NCBI RefSeq assembly: GCF_002128425.1
Contig: NZ_NESS01000001.1
Coordinates: 372,001 to 436,000, forward strand
Length of the DNA: 64,000 nucleotides
Direction: 5' to 3'
Origin: Gottfriedia acidiceleris
Lineage (GTDB): Bacteria; Bacillota; Bacilli; Bacillales; Bacillaceae_G
Made by a program: the position numbers and the translations under genes. The notes beneath the pieces were generated by a model that was not told where the DNA came from, ran no database searches, and worked only from the letters and a program-made list of their open reading frames with translations. Every line of letters starts with the position of its first letter. Position 1 is the stretch's first letter. Below are positions 8,079-16,133 of this stretch, one piece after another.

Positions 8079-9020
8079 ATGATAAAAGTTGGTATTATTG
8101 GTCTTGGGGCAATTGGCCAAAGATTAATTCCTTTATTTTCAAACCACCAAGAAACAAAAATAGTAGCAATATGTGACACATTAGAAGAAAGAGTTTTTAA
8201 AACAAGTAGTCAATTAGAATCAGTTTTAACCTTTACAAATCATCATGAGATGCTTGAAAATGCTGAACTTGATCTCGTTTATGTTACTGTACCTCCAAAG
8301 TATCACTATTCGGTAGTATCTGATGTAATCGCAAAAGGAATTAATGTCCTTTGTGAAAAGCCTCTAGCAAATTCAACAGAGGAAGCTCTAGGACTTTATA
8401 CTCAAGCAAAAGAAAAAGGTATTTTTCATGCTATGAACTTTCCATTAAACTACAATGTTGGTAGTAAGTCTTTTGCTAGCCTTATTCGATCAGGATATGT
8501 TGGCGACTTAAGAAGAATCGAATTAAAGATGCGTTTTCCAAATTGGCCAAGACTTTGGCAACAAAATGAATGGGTTGCTACAAAAGAACAAGGAGGTTAC
8601 GTACTAGAGGTTGGTGTGCACTACATTCAACAAATTCAAAAGATTTTTGGTAACATGACAGTCAATACGAAGCATATACAATATCCCGCTGACCCTATTG
8701 CATCCGAAAATGGAATTATCGCCTTTTTAGAATTAGATGATGGAACTCCTGTGTTAATAGATGGCTTAAGTCAAATTGCAGGTGAGGAAGAAATTAAGTT
8801 CACAGCATACGGTTCGAAAGGAACTCTTTCTTTAGTAAATTGGGCTAATTTAGAAGGAGGAAAAATTGGAGAACCAATTAGACACATAGAATCTGATCAA
8901 ACTTTAGAAGATTCATTAATTGAAAATTTAGTAAAAGCTCTAAAAGGTGAAGAAGCAACAATCATAGATTTCTCAGAAGGCTACAAAGCACAAGTAGTTT
9001 TGGAAGCACTAAGAGGATAA
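8079..9020 (+). CDS. Gfo/Idh/MocA family NAD(P)-dependent oxidoreductase
   Basis: A 313-residue enzyme. The N-terminal Rossmann motif is VGIIGLGAIGQR. The family signature CEKPLA, whose Lys takes part in catalysis, lies near residue 92. The C-terminal substrate domain includes GGYVLEVGVHYIQQI, where the His is the usual second catalytic site. Family members oxidise or reduce sugars, inositols and related compounds; the substrate here cannot be deduced. It has its own terminator and no sugar-pathway neighbours, so a cluster-based clue is missing. A weak SD (GAAAGG) precedes the ATG. Confidence 0.85.
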   Translation: MIKVGIIGLGAIGQRLIPLFSNHQETKIVAICDTLEERVFKTSSQLESVLTFTNHHEMLENAELDLVYVTVPPKYHYSVVSDVIAKGINVLCEKPLANSTEEALGLYTQAKEKGIFHAMNFPLNYNVGSKSFASLIRSGYVGDLRRIELKMRFPNWPRLWQQNEWVATKEQGGYVLEVGVHYIQQIQKIFGNMTVNTKHIQYPADPIASENGIIAFLELDDGTPVLIDGLSQIAGEEEIKFTAYGSKGTLSLVNWANLEGGKIGEPIRHIESDQTLEDSLIENLVKALKGEEATIIDFSEGYKAQVVLEALRG

Positions 9021-9038
9021 GTCATACATAAAGGAAAA

Positions 9039-9064
9039 AGGTGCTCTCTTAGTTGAGAGCACCT
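9039..9064. terminator. bidirectional intrinsic terminator
   Basis: AGGTGCTCTC 9039-9048 pairs with GAGAGCACCT 9055-9064 between two converging genes. Confidence 0.85.
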
Positions 9065-9096
9065 TATATTTGTAGACAAAGTACTAAAACCTTAAT

Positions 9097-9960
9097 TTAT
9101 TTTACTGGAATCCAAATTTCAGTATAATAATCTTCACTAAATGGATTTCCTTCCGGATAAAGTTCAAATTCTGGGATTCCAGCATGTGAATAGCCGCTTG
9201 AAGGAAACCATTCCGAAAAAATTTTCTTCCATGCCGATTGCATTGCATGTGGCATTGCTCCGTGAACACCAAATACAGCCCATTTTGAAGCTGGAATTTC
9301 ATGATGATAAAAATCTTTTGGTGCATCTCCTTCATATTCAGTTGCAACCCAATATTCTAGTAGATTTTTTGATTTTTGCTCCTCGCTCATCATACACACA
9401 CCTAAAACACCTTTAATGTCACCATTGTTAATTTCGTACAACCGATCACTCGTACCATTTGCATTAACCTCGTCCCACATTTTAGGGATCAGTTGTTGTT
9501 GTTGATCATTCAAATAAGAAAACTCTTTCTTCACTCCGACTACTTGAAAAGCACTTTTTTCTACAATATTAAATTGCATTGGTTCTACTCCTTTCAAACT
9601 CACCTGAATAACGAGGCGGTTATACGATTTTAGATTTCCAATAAACTTTCTTGCGTCACTTGGTGTTACACCATGCTGTCTTCGAAATGCTTTTGCAAAA
9701 GCTTCAGGAGAGTCATACCTATATTTCAAGGCAATGTCAATTATTTTCCGATCAGTAGTAGTTAATTCATTTGCCGCTAATGTCAACCTTCTTCGTCTTA
9801 TATATTCAGCTATATTAATATCAGTTAAAATAGAAAATGTTCGCTGAAAATGAAAAACAGACGAATTAGCTTGTTTAGAAATTTCTTCTATCGATAACTC
9901 GTTTAGTAAATTGTCTTCAATATAATCAATTGCCTTTTGTAATGATTCAACCCAAGCCAT
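9097..9960 (-). CDS. AraC-family regulator with GyrI-like effector domain
   Basis: A 287-residue transcription regulator. Two helix-turn-helix units lie at about residues 8-105 (LSIEEISKQANSSVFHFQRTF and IIDIALKYRYDSPEAFAKAFRRQHGVTPSDAR, the classic AraC signature). The rest (about 120-287) is a GyrI/SHV-type small-molecule binding domain ending in YTEIWIPVK. Such proteins often sense hydrophobic cations or drugs and activate nearby efflux genes. The DMT-type exporter gene lies 82 bases upstream on the same strand, so it is a possible target. GGGAGGAG precedes the ATG. Confidence 0.88.
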   Translation of the reverse strand: MAWVESLQKAIDYIEDNLLNELSIEEISKQANSSVFHFQRTFSILTDINIAEYIRRRRLTLAANELTTTDRKIIDIALKYRYDSPEAFAKAFRRQHGVTPSDARKFIGNLKSYNRLVIQVSLKGVEPMQFNIVEKSAFQVVGVKKEFSYLNDQQQQLIPKMWDEVNANGTSDRLYEINNGDIKGVLGVCMMSEEQKSKNLLEYWVATEYEGDAPKDFYHHEIPASKWAVFGVHGAMPHAMQSAWKKIFSEWFPSSGYSHAGIPEFELYPEGNPFSEDYYTEIWIPVK

Positions 9961-10042
9961 ATGACTCCTCCCTTAATTACATCCTATCAAGATAAAATTT
10001 ATTAATCCTGACTTTTTATGCTCTTTTGTGACAGATAAATAA

Positions 10043-10966
10043 TCAATTAGCCTCTTTTCGATCAGCCAATGATAAAATGATAATTGTAATAATAATACAT
10101 AGGCTACCAATCCAGTCTAGCATTTCAAAATTTACTCTTAACCAAATTACTGATAGTACAGCTGCAGATAATGGTTCTACACATGCAAGTAAACTAGATT
10201 CTGAAGCATTAATAAACTTTAAACTCTCTAAATAGCAATAAAAGGCAATTAATGTTCCAAATATAACAATAAAAATGACTGCAAAATATGCACTCATCGA
10301 CCAATGACCTTGGAAATTAAAAGGTGAATGTATAAAGCTAAAACAAATCCCACCGATTAGCATTCCCCAACCTACTACGATCGTCGATCCAAATTTATTT
10401 AAAAGATTTTGAGGCTGTAAAGAATAAAATGCTAAAGCAAAAGCTGAAGCTAGCCCCCAAAATAATGCCCAACCAGTAATAGACAATCCTTTAATCGTTC
10501 CATGAGTTACTAACAAAAATGTCCCTGCAAGCGCTAAAATTACAGCTAGTACCTCTTTTATAGTTGGTACTTTTTTGAAACGCATTGCTAAATAGCATGT
10601 AATGATAACGGGCGCCAAATATTGTAAAATTGTCGCTGTAGCCGCATTTGAGGTTTTTATTGCGGCAAAGTATGTATATTGAACTGCTAGCATTCCAAGA
10701 ATACTAAATAACAATAAACTTAAGACATCCCTCTTATCCTTCCAAATTTCTGTTACATTCGTTTTTTCTTTCAGACTAGCAAAAATTAGTAGGATAATCC
10801 CTGAAAACAATAATCGAATAACTACTAACCATTCAGGACTAAAATTATTTCTTTGAAATACAAACTGTGCAACTGTTCCAGATATTCCCCATAATATTGC
10901 CGCAGTTAATACGAGAATAATTCCCTTCGTTCTAGAATTTGTTAAGGCAATTTTATCTGCACTCAT
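10043..10966 (-). CDS. EamA/DMT-family transporter
   Basis: A 307-residue membrane protein with ten hydrophobic helices in two five-helix EamA repeats. The first begins near residue 14 (IILVLTAAILWGISGTVAQF), the second near residue 160. The drug/metabolite transporter superfamily moves amino acids, metabolites or drugs out of the cell; the cargo cannot be told. AAAGGAGGG precedes the ATG. The AraC/GyrI-type regulator gene follows on the same strand. Confidence 0.85.
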   Translation of the reverse strand: MSADKIALTNSRTKGIILVLTAAILWGISGTVAQFVFQRNNFSPEWLVVIRLLFSGIILLIFASLKEKTNVTEIWKDKRDVLSLLLFSILGMLAVQYTYFAAIKTSNAATATILQYLAPVIITCYLAMRFKKVPTIKEVLAVILALAGTFLLVTHGTIKGLSITGWALFWGLASAFALAFYSLQPQNLLNKFGSTIVVGWGMLIGGICFSFIHSPFNFQGHWSMSAYFAVIFIVIFGTLIAFYCYLESLKFINASESSLLACVEPLSAAVLSVIWLRVNFEMLDWIGSLCIIITIIILSLADRKEAN

Positions 10967-11168
10967 TTTAACTCCCTCCTTTCAAACAACAAATCAAATT
11001 TACGTTAATAGATGAATCGTATCACACTTTAAATATTTGAGAATATATCAATCAAAAAATTTTTAATTTTCTACAATTAGATTAATTGAGAAATTGCGTT
11101 TAGAAATTCCTTATTTGGAAAAATTGAACATATATGAATTTGTAATAATTAATTTAGGAGACAAGTCT

Positions 11169-12089
11169 ATGAATGAGGTATATGAATGTATCATAGTAGG
11201 GGGAGGATTCGCCGGTTTACAGGCATCAATTCAGCTTGGTCGATACCAAAGGAATGTACTTGTAATTGACTCAAATTATGGACGTTCAACTTTATGTAAA
11301 ACATATCGTAATATTTTAGGATGGCCTGAAAGTATTAGTGGGCAAAAGCTAAGACAACTAGGAAGAAATCATGCAAAAGCATATGGTGTATCATTCACCC
11401 AAGATAAAGTAATAAGTATACAAAACGTAAACAATCAATTCTTAATTGAGACGAAAGCAGGAGAATCTTATACTGCCAAAACAATTTTACTAGCAACTGG
11501 ACTGATTGATCGAATTCCTCAAATTAAAAACTTAATCGATTGTCTCGGATCCACAATTTTTGTTTGTCCAGACTGTGATGGTTATGAAGTTTTAAATAAA
11601 AGTGTTTTAATACTTGGATCTGGTGATGTTGGTGCTAATCTTGCAATAACATTAGCTTATTGGTCAAAACATATTACATATATTAATCACGATGGACATC
11701 ACTTAAATTCCGTATTAAATGACCAATTACAGAAAATTGGTATTCAATATAGAAAAGAAAAGATTAAGGAAGTTATAAAAGAAAGCGATTCCACTTTTAA
11801 AGGAATTTGTTTACAAAGTGGTGAAATAATTTATGGAGAACGAGCTTTTATTGGTTTTGGTGGAAATGAAGTACAAAATAATCTTGCTATCCAATTAGGA
11901 GTAAATCTTTTAAATAATAAGCATGTCATTGTAGACCCACGTACAAAGGAGACGAATATTCCAAATGTATGGGCAGCTGGCGATTTAGTAGCCCATTCTC
12001 AACAAGTCACAATAGCATTGGGCGATGGTACCCAAGCAGCTGTTTGGATTCAAAAAAGATTATTAGAAATGAAAGTAAGAGATTCATAA
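11169..12089 (+). CDS. FAD/NAD(P)-dependent oxidoreductase, thioredoxin-reductase-like
   Basis: A 306-residue flavoprotein of the two-domain pyridine nucleotide-disulfide family. The FAD-binding IVGGGFAGLQA is at residues 9-19, the redox pair CPDCDGYE lies near residue 135, the NAD-binding ILGSGDVGAN near 153, and the late FAD motif NVWAAGDL near 270. The size and CxxC position match thioredoxin reductase-like enzymes, although the partner protein is unknown. The ATG at 11169 has TTAGGAG eight bases upstream; an apparent start 25 codons earlier has none. It is monocistronic with its own terminator. Confidence 0.85.
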   Translation: MNEVYECIIVGGGFAGLQASIQLGRYQRNVLVIDSNYGRSTLCKTYRNILGWPESISGQKLRQLGRNHAKAYGVSFTQDKVISIQNVNNQFLIETKAGESYTAKTILLATGLIDRIPQIKNLIDCLGSTIFVCPDCDGYEVLNKSVLILGSGDVGANLAITLAYWSKHITYINHDGHHLNSVLNDQLQKIGIQYRKEKIKEVIKESDSTFKGICLQSGEIIYGERAFIGFGGNEVQNNLAIQLGVNLLNNKHVIVDPRTKETNIPNVWAAGDLVAHSQQVTIALGDGTQAAVWIQKRLLEMKVRDS

Positions 12090-12147
12090 ATAACTTACAA
12101 AGACATGATCCGTTATTTAACAAAGTTACTATTTAAGTTCAACAAAA

Positions 12148-12184
12148 AAAGTATTACATCATCAAATGAAGTAATACTTTTTTA
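12148..12184 (+). terminator. intrinsic terminator
   Basis: AAAGTATTAC 12148-12157 pairs with GTAATACTTT 12171-12180, with further T on both flanks. Confidence 0.85.
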
Positions 12185-12207
12185 TTGTTTTCACTTAACA
12201 AATCGTT

Positions 12208-12585
12208 TTAGAAAAATACTTTTATTAAAGTATACATAGTAACTATTGCTAAAATAAACACCAAAATGGGTATTAATATGCGAATAAACGTTGAAGGCAT
12301 TCGATATCTTCTATAAGTATCCTCTATACAAATAATACATAGTAAATAAATTAATCCTGAAATGATTGTTCTAGCTAAATCAAAATCTCCAAGTGATTTG
12401 ATCGTGTGATTAATATGTTGAAATATATAAAATTGTACAAGATTAAAAATTAAAAATAAAAGAAAATAATAAAATACACTTAATATATAAGTGCTAAATT
12501 TTATTTTTTCACGCTCAATATTTTGACGTTTTCTAAAAAAACGTTTCTTATGTCGCTCTTTCCTCGGTATAAATTGTTCTTCCAT
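12208..12585 (-). CDS. three-span membrane protein, unknown
   Basis: A 125-residue protein. A strongly basic N-terminus (RKERHKKRFFRKRQNIEREK) is followed by hydrophobic helices at about residues 32-55, 70-88 and 100-124. AAGGATG precedes the ATG. I do not recognise the family. It converges on the flavin oxidoreductase gene and stands alone. Confidence 0.6.
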   Translation of the reverse strand: MEEQFIPRKERHKKRFFRKRQNIEREKIKFSTYILSVFYYFLLFLIFNLVQFYIFQHINHTIKSLGDFDLARTIISGLIYLLCIICIEDTYRRYRMPSTFIRILIPILVFILAIVTMYTLIKVFF

Positions 12586-12779
12586 TTTAGTACATCCTTA
12601 GTTTAAAAATTGAATTATTTAAATCAAATTCTTACCTATATTGTACCTAAACATTCCATTATTTAAAAATTTATAATACTTCTCTTCAAAATTTACTTCT
12701 AACTTAATGAATTATGAAAATAATTATACCAAATTTCGTTGAATAGGATTACTATTTTTTTCCAAAAAAACATAAAAAA

Positions 12780-12808
12780 GGTGTACCTAGATCTAATCTA
12801 AGTACACC
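12780..12808 (-). terminator. terminator of the MerR/TipAS regulator gene
   Basis: GGTGTAC 12780-12786 and GTACACC 12802-12808 form the base of a longer stem with an inner TAGAT/ATCTA. TTTTTT follows on the minus strand. Confidence 0.8.
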
Positions 12809-12818
12809 AGTCCTCATC

Positions 12819-13583
12819 TTATTTTTTATTTTGCGTGTAAATATGAATTGCATCTCTTAAAAATTCAGCAGTTCCAGGTTGTTCCTTATCGTAATGTACT
12901 CTAAAGCGTTCATCGTCTACATACATTTGTGCTAAACCTGCGTGCGCTTCCTTACTATAGCTACTCCAATAAAACGTTAACCATTGTTTATGCAGATCGG
13001 CTGCTTTTTGTGCAATTTCACTTGATGGATCACCAGTTTTAAATGCTTCAGCTAATGTTTTTGCTAATTCTTCAGAAAGTCGAGTTACTTCTTTATGATC
13101 TTCTTCTGTCATATTCATTACTTTTTGATTTGCTTTATTAACAGCTTCATCTCCGTATTTTTCACGTGCTTCTTTTCCATATTTCTTTTCATTCTCTTCT
13201 ATCATTTCTTTCTTAAAGCCTTCAAATTTTTCTTTATTCGACATTGTAATTCTCCCCTCTGTTAGAGCAATTGACTTTTCTACATTTGAAATTAATAAAT
13301 CCAATTGCTTTCTTTTATCAAGAAGCTGTTCACGGTGCTCGTTTAATGCTTTGGCACTATTAAAATTAGGTGATGTAATAATTTCTTTAATGTTTTCTAA
13401 ATTCATACCTAGTTCTCTATAAAATAAGATTTGTTGTAAACGATCTACTTCCGCTTGACCATAAATCCGATATCCTGATGAGTTAATTCTTGCCGGCTTA
13501 AGAATCCCAATCTCATCATAATATCTTAGAGTCCTAGTGCTGATTCCTGCTAGACGTCCAAGCTTTTGTACTGTATATTCCAT
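12819..13583 (-). CDS. MerR-family regulator with TipAS drug-binding domain (Mta-like)
   Basis: A 254-residue regulator. The MerR winged helix covers residues 1-70 (YTVQKLGRLAGISTRTLRYYDEIGIL), a coiled-coil dimer arm about 75-110, and the TipAS domain about 120-252 (WLTFYWSSYSKEAHAGLAQMYVDDERF), which in TipAL/Mta binds thiopeptides or other drugs. The length equals B. subtilis Mta (about 257). The ATG at 13583 follows AGGAGG; seven upstream codons overlap that SD. Directly upstream lies a promoter with a 19-bp spacer holding a dyad, the hallmark of MerR autoregulation. No obvious efflux gene is adjacent. Confidence 0.88.
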   Translation of the reverse strand: MEYTVQKLGRLAGISTRTLRYYDEIGILKPARINSSGYRIYGQAEVDRLQQILFYRELGMNLENIKEIITSPNFNSAKALNEHREQLLDKRKQLDLLISNVEKSIALTEGRITMSNKEKFEGFKKEMIEENEKKYGKEAREKYGDEAVNKANQKVMNMTEEDHKEVTRLSEELAKTLAEAFKTGDPSSEIAQKAADLHKQWLTFYWSSYSKEAHAGLAQMYVDDERFRVHYDKEQPGTAEFLRDAIHIYTQNKK

Positions 13584-13608
13584 TTTGCGATAACCTCCTG
13601 ACATCCTT

Positions 13609-13639
13609 ACAATACACCTTTACGCAACGTTAAAGTCAA
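13609..13639 (-). promoter_or_regulatory. MerR-type promoter/operator of the Mta-like gene
   Basis: On the minus strand, TTGACT (-35, 13639-13634) and TATTGT (-10, 13614-13609) are separated by 19 bases instead of 17. The spacer contains a dyad with arms CTTTA and TAAAG (13618-13635) around ACGTTGCG. Overlong spacers with a central dyad are typical of promoters activated by MerR proteins through DNA twisting. Confidence 0.75.
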
Positions 13640-13741
13640 TTCTATAATTTATATTTTTCAAGAAATTTTTTTTGATTAATCTACACGTCCCACGAAAAGT
13701 TAGCCTGTTTGGTTGGCAAAATTCATTTAAAAGCATAAAAA

Positions 13742-13764
13742 AATCCCCTCTGATTTAGGGGATT
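13742..13764 (-). terminator. intrinsic terminator
   Basis: AATCCCC 13742-13748 pairs with GGGGATT 13758-13764, followed on the minus strand by a long T-run. It serves the secreted-protein gene that ends at 13796. Confidence 0.85.
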
Positions 13765-13795
13765 ACAGTGTATAGTGTGTAGAAAGTACAAAAAA

Positions 13796-14296
13796 TTATT
13801 TACCTGTAAATACTTTCATTCCATTGATACCATCAAATGGTTTCCCACCAGGAGCGTGCAGATGACGAACTGCTAGTTTAAATCGCTTATTTGAAGGTAT
13901 TTCTTGTTTAAAGGTTAACAAGAATGAATTGTTATCTCCTTGTACCTTTGTAATTGTAACTTGGTTATTTGATAAAGCATTTCTTGCATTAAATTGGCTC
14001 TTGCTTCCTAGTGATGCAATACCTGTAGGGATTTTATCAGATAAACTTTGAATCCAATAAACTGATGCTTTAGTTCCTAAATTAATATCAACTTGCGAAT
14101 CAAAAGTTACTAATATCTGATTGGTCGAAACCTGGAAAATATCAGTTAGTTTAGGTATTTGATTAACAGTTTGGTTTGGCTTATATCCTTCAATTCGAAG
14201 AAATTCCTTTTTGGAAGTAGCATTAACCTGCTTATTTCCTGGAAGAATAGAAGACATCACAATCAATAAAATCATAATCTTATAAAAAAATTTCAT
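13796..14296 (-). CDS. secreted protein, unknown
   Basis: A 166-residue protein with a clear signal peptide (MKFFYKIMILLIVMSSILPGNKQVNA, probable cleavage near residue 27). The mature part is beta-rich and polar (FQVSTNQILVTFDSQVDINLG, then NSFLLTFKQEIPSNKRFKLAVRHLHAPGG). There are no cysteines or known catalytic motifs. It may be an extracellular or wall-associated beta-sandwich protein. It is monocistronic with its own terminator. I cannot assign a function. Confidence 0.6.
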   Translation of the reverse strand: MKFFYKIMILLIVMSSILPGNKQVNATSKKEFLRIEGYKPNQTVNQIPKLTDIFQVSTNQILVTFDSQVDINLGTKASVYWIQSLSDKIPTGIASLGSKSQFNARNALSNNQVTITKVQGDNNSFLLTFKQEIPSNKRFKLAVRHLHAPGGKPFDGINGMKVFTGK

Positions 14297-14548
14297 TATA
14301 ATCTGCCTCCATTTATATATATAACAATTTTATAATTTGATGTTTTGGCAAAATATATACTTAGATTTTTTTAATTTTATTAGTTTTTCTTCCTATAGTA
14401 GACGTGCCTGAACTTCTATAGATGGAAAAGGTAGTTAAAATAAGGCACCCTTTTTATGAATAATGGTTATTAAATAAAAAAATTGATTTATATCTAAAAT
14501 AGTGGCAAACTATCTATAAAGACTTTAGAGAGAATTATAGGTGTAATT

Positions 14549-14974
14549 ATGATTGAAATTAAAACTTCTACGTTGAGTGACGGTGAATTTAATCGAGGTG
14601 TCTTTGCAACACGTGATATTGCAAAAGGTGAGCTAATACATGAGGCGCCAGTTATTTCTTACCCGAACGAAGAACATGAGCATATTGAGAAAACTTTATT
14701 AGCAGACTATGCATTTGAATATGGTATAAATCATTCAGCGATTCTTCTAGGATACGGAATGTTATTCAACCATTCTTATGATGCTAATGCAACTTACGAT
14801 ATTAACTTTGATAACCACACATTTGATTTTTTCGCTTATAAAGATATTAAAGCTGGCGAAGAAATTTTAATTAATTATAATGGTGAAGTAGATAATATGG
14901 ATCCACTTTGGTTTAATAAAGATTATGAAGAAGTTATGAGCAAAGAAAAAGAAAAAGAAAAAGAAACCAATTAA
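14549..14974 (+). CDS. SET-domain protein (putative lysine methyltransferase)
   Basis: A compact 141-residue SET-domain protein. SET motif I is near residue 18 (RGVFATRDIAKGELIHEAPV). The SAM/active-site motif is near residue 73 (GMLFNHSYDANATY, where NHS is the core), and a C-terminal EEILINYNGE supplies the catalytic-type Tyr. SET enzymes transfer methyl groups from SAM to protein lysines. In bacteria their targets are largely unknown, and stand-alone SET proteins of this size lack the pre- and post-SET zinc modules. A Glu/Lys tail (EKEKEKEKE) closes the protein. AGGTG precedes the ATG, and its terminator overlaps the stop. Confidence 0.85.
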   Translation: MIEIKTSTLSDGEFNRGVFATRDIAKGELIHEAPVISYPNEEHEHIEKTLLADYAFEYGINHSAILLGYGMLFNHSYDANATYDINFDNHTFDFFAYKDIKAGEEILINYNGEVDNMDPLWFNKDYEEVMSKEKEKEKETN

Positions 14975-15002
14975 TTCAATTGAATTAGTTGGTTTCTTTT
15001 TT
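14962..15002 (+). terminator. intrinsic terminator
   Basis: A 16-nt arm at 14962-14977 (starting AGAAACCAA) pairs with 14982-14997 (ending TTGGTTTCT), followed by T. The stop codon of the SET gene lies in the stem. Confidence 0.8.
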
Positions 15003-15006
15003 AATT

Positions 15007-15534
15007 TTAAAGATTAATGGCACCATAAATTAATGCACCAAGTACTACAAATGCCGGATGAATTTTAATTTTTTCCATTAAGAAAAATGTACAAACTGCA
15101 ATAAAAATAACTTGGAATGCTCCAATATTGTAAAACGAATCAGAAAAAGATTGATATGTAAGAAGGCCTAATAATACAACAATTGTCGGTTTTACATATG
15201 CTGTCATCCTCTTTACTCGAATTGAATCTCGATTTTTATAAAGTAACCCAATTAAAAAAATCATTAGTAATAAAGAAGGGACTACTGTTGCAAAAACTGC
15301 TATAAAAGAACCAAAGACTCCTCCAATTTTGTATCCAATATATCCAGCCATTTTAGTTGCAATAGGCCCTGGAAGTGCATTTCCCATTGCAAATGCTTCA
15401 TGAAATTCCTGTTGAGTTAACCAATGTTTTTGTATAACAACTTCATTTTGAATTAATGGGATCGTAGCAGGTCCTCCACCATATCCTAAAAGATTCGTTA
15501 TAAGAAATGAAAGAAATAATTTCCAATAAATCAT
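15007..15534 (-). CDS. chromate transporter, short CHR protein (second of pair, YwrA-like)
   Basis: A 175-residue membrane protein with one CHR domain: an N-terminal GYGGGPATIPLIQNEVV signature near residue 18, LPGPIATKMAGYIGY near residue 54, and five to six helices. Two-gene short CHR transporters act as a heteromer equal to one long ChrA and export chromate. Its ATG overlaps the stop of the upstream CHR gene (ATGA), so the two are translationally coupled. B. subtilis ywrA-ywrB is the same arrangement. Confidence 0.88.
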   Translation of the reverse strand: MIYWKLFLSFLITNLLGYGGGPATIPLIQNEVVIQKHWLTQQEFHEAFAMGNALPGPIATKMAGYIGYKIGGVFGSFIAVFATVVPSLLLMIFLIGLLYKNRDSIRVKRMTAYVKPTIVVLLGLLTYQSFSDSFYNIGAFQVIFIAVCTFFLMEKIKIHPAFVVLGALIYGAINL

Positions 15535-16112
15535 TCGTTTGTACGCCCCTTCCTCGACTGATCGTCATTTGAGGAAGCTGATTTTACTGGTTGGCAAATT
15601 GCAAATACTAGTAAACCACCAATTATAATGGCTGGATGTATATGTAAAAATTGAATTAGAAATAGACCAACTACTAAATGAATTAATATTGTTGGAGTTT
15701 TCAATCCCTTTTTTGCACTCTGATAAAATTGCCATGTTAATACACCTAACATTACTCCTACGACAGGTACAATTGATTCCTTCATCCCATTAACCCATTT
15801 AATATCTTTAAAAGACGATAATGATGTTAAAAGAATAATCATTAACAGAATTGTCGGTAAGATTGTTGCAATGATTGCATTAAGCATTCCGCTTATCCCA
15901 CCAATACGATAACCGATATAACCTGCTAATTTTGTATTGATTGGACCCGGGAGCATATTCCCTATTGCTAATATTTCAGAAAACTCTTCGTCTTTCATCC
16001 ATTTATACGTATCGACAACTTCTTTATAAACTAGAGGAATCGTAGATGGTCCTCCACCATATCCTAAAATACTACTTCGAAAAAACGCTACGAATATATT
16101 CAATTGTTTCAT
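15531..16112 (-). CDS. chromate transporter, short CHR protein (first of pair, YwrB-like)
   Basis: A 193-residue membrane protein with the paralogous CHR signature GYGGGPSTIPLVYKEVV and LPGPINTKLAGYIGYR. It pairs with the downstream gene, overlapping it by four bases. The gamma-glutamyltransferase gene lies 21 bases upstream, as in the B. subtilis ywrA-D cluster. The Lrp-type regulator gene that lies between them in B. subtilis (ywrC/chrS) is missing here. Confidence 0.88.
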   Translation of the reverse strand: MKQLNIFVAFFRSSILGYGGGPSTIPLVYKEVVDTYKWMKDEEFSEILAIGNMLPGPINTKLAGYIGYRIGGISGMLNAIIATILPTILLMIILLTSLSSFKDIKWVNGMKESIVPVVGVMLGVLTWQFYQSAKKGLKTPTILIHLVVGLFLIQFLHIHPAIIIGGLLVFAICQPVKSASSNDDQSRKGRTNE

Positions 16113-16133
16113 TAAATCTAGTCCTTTTCATAT

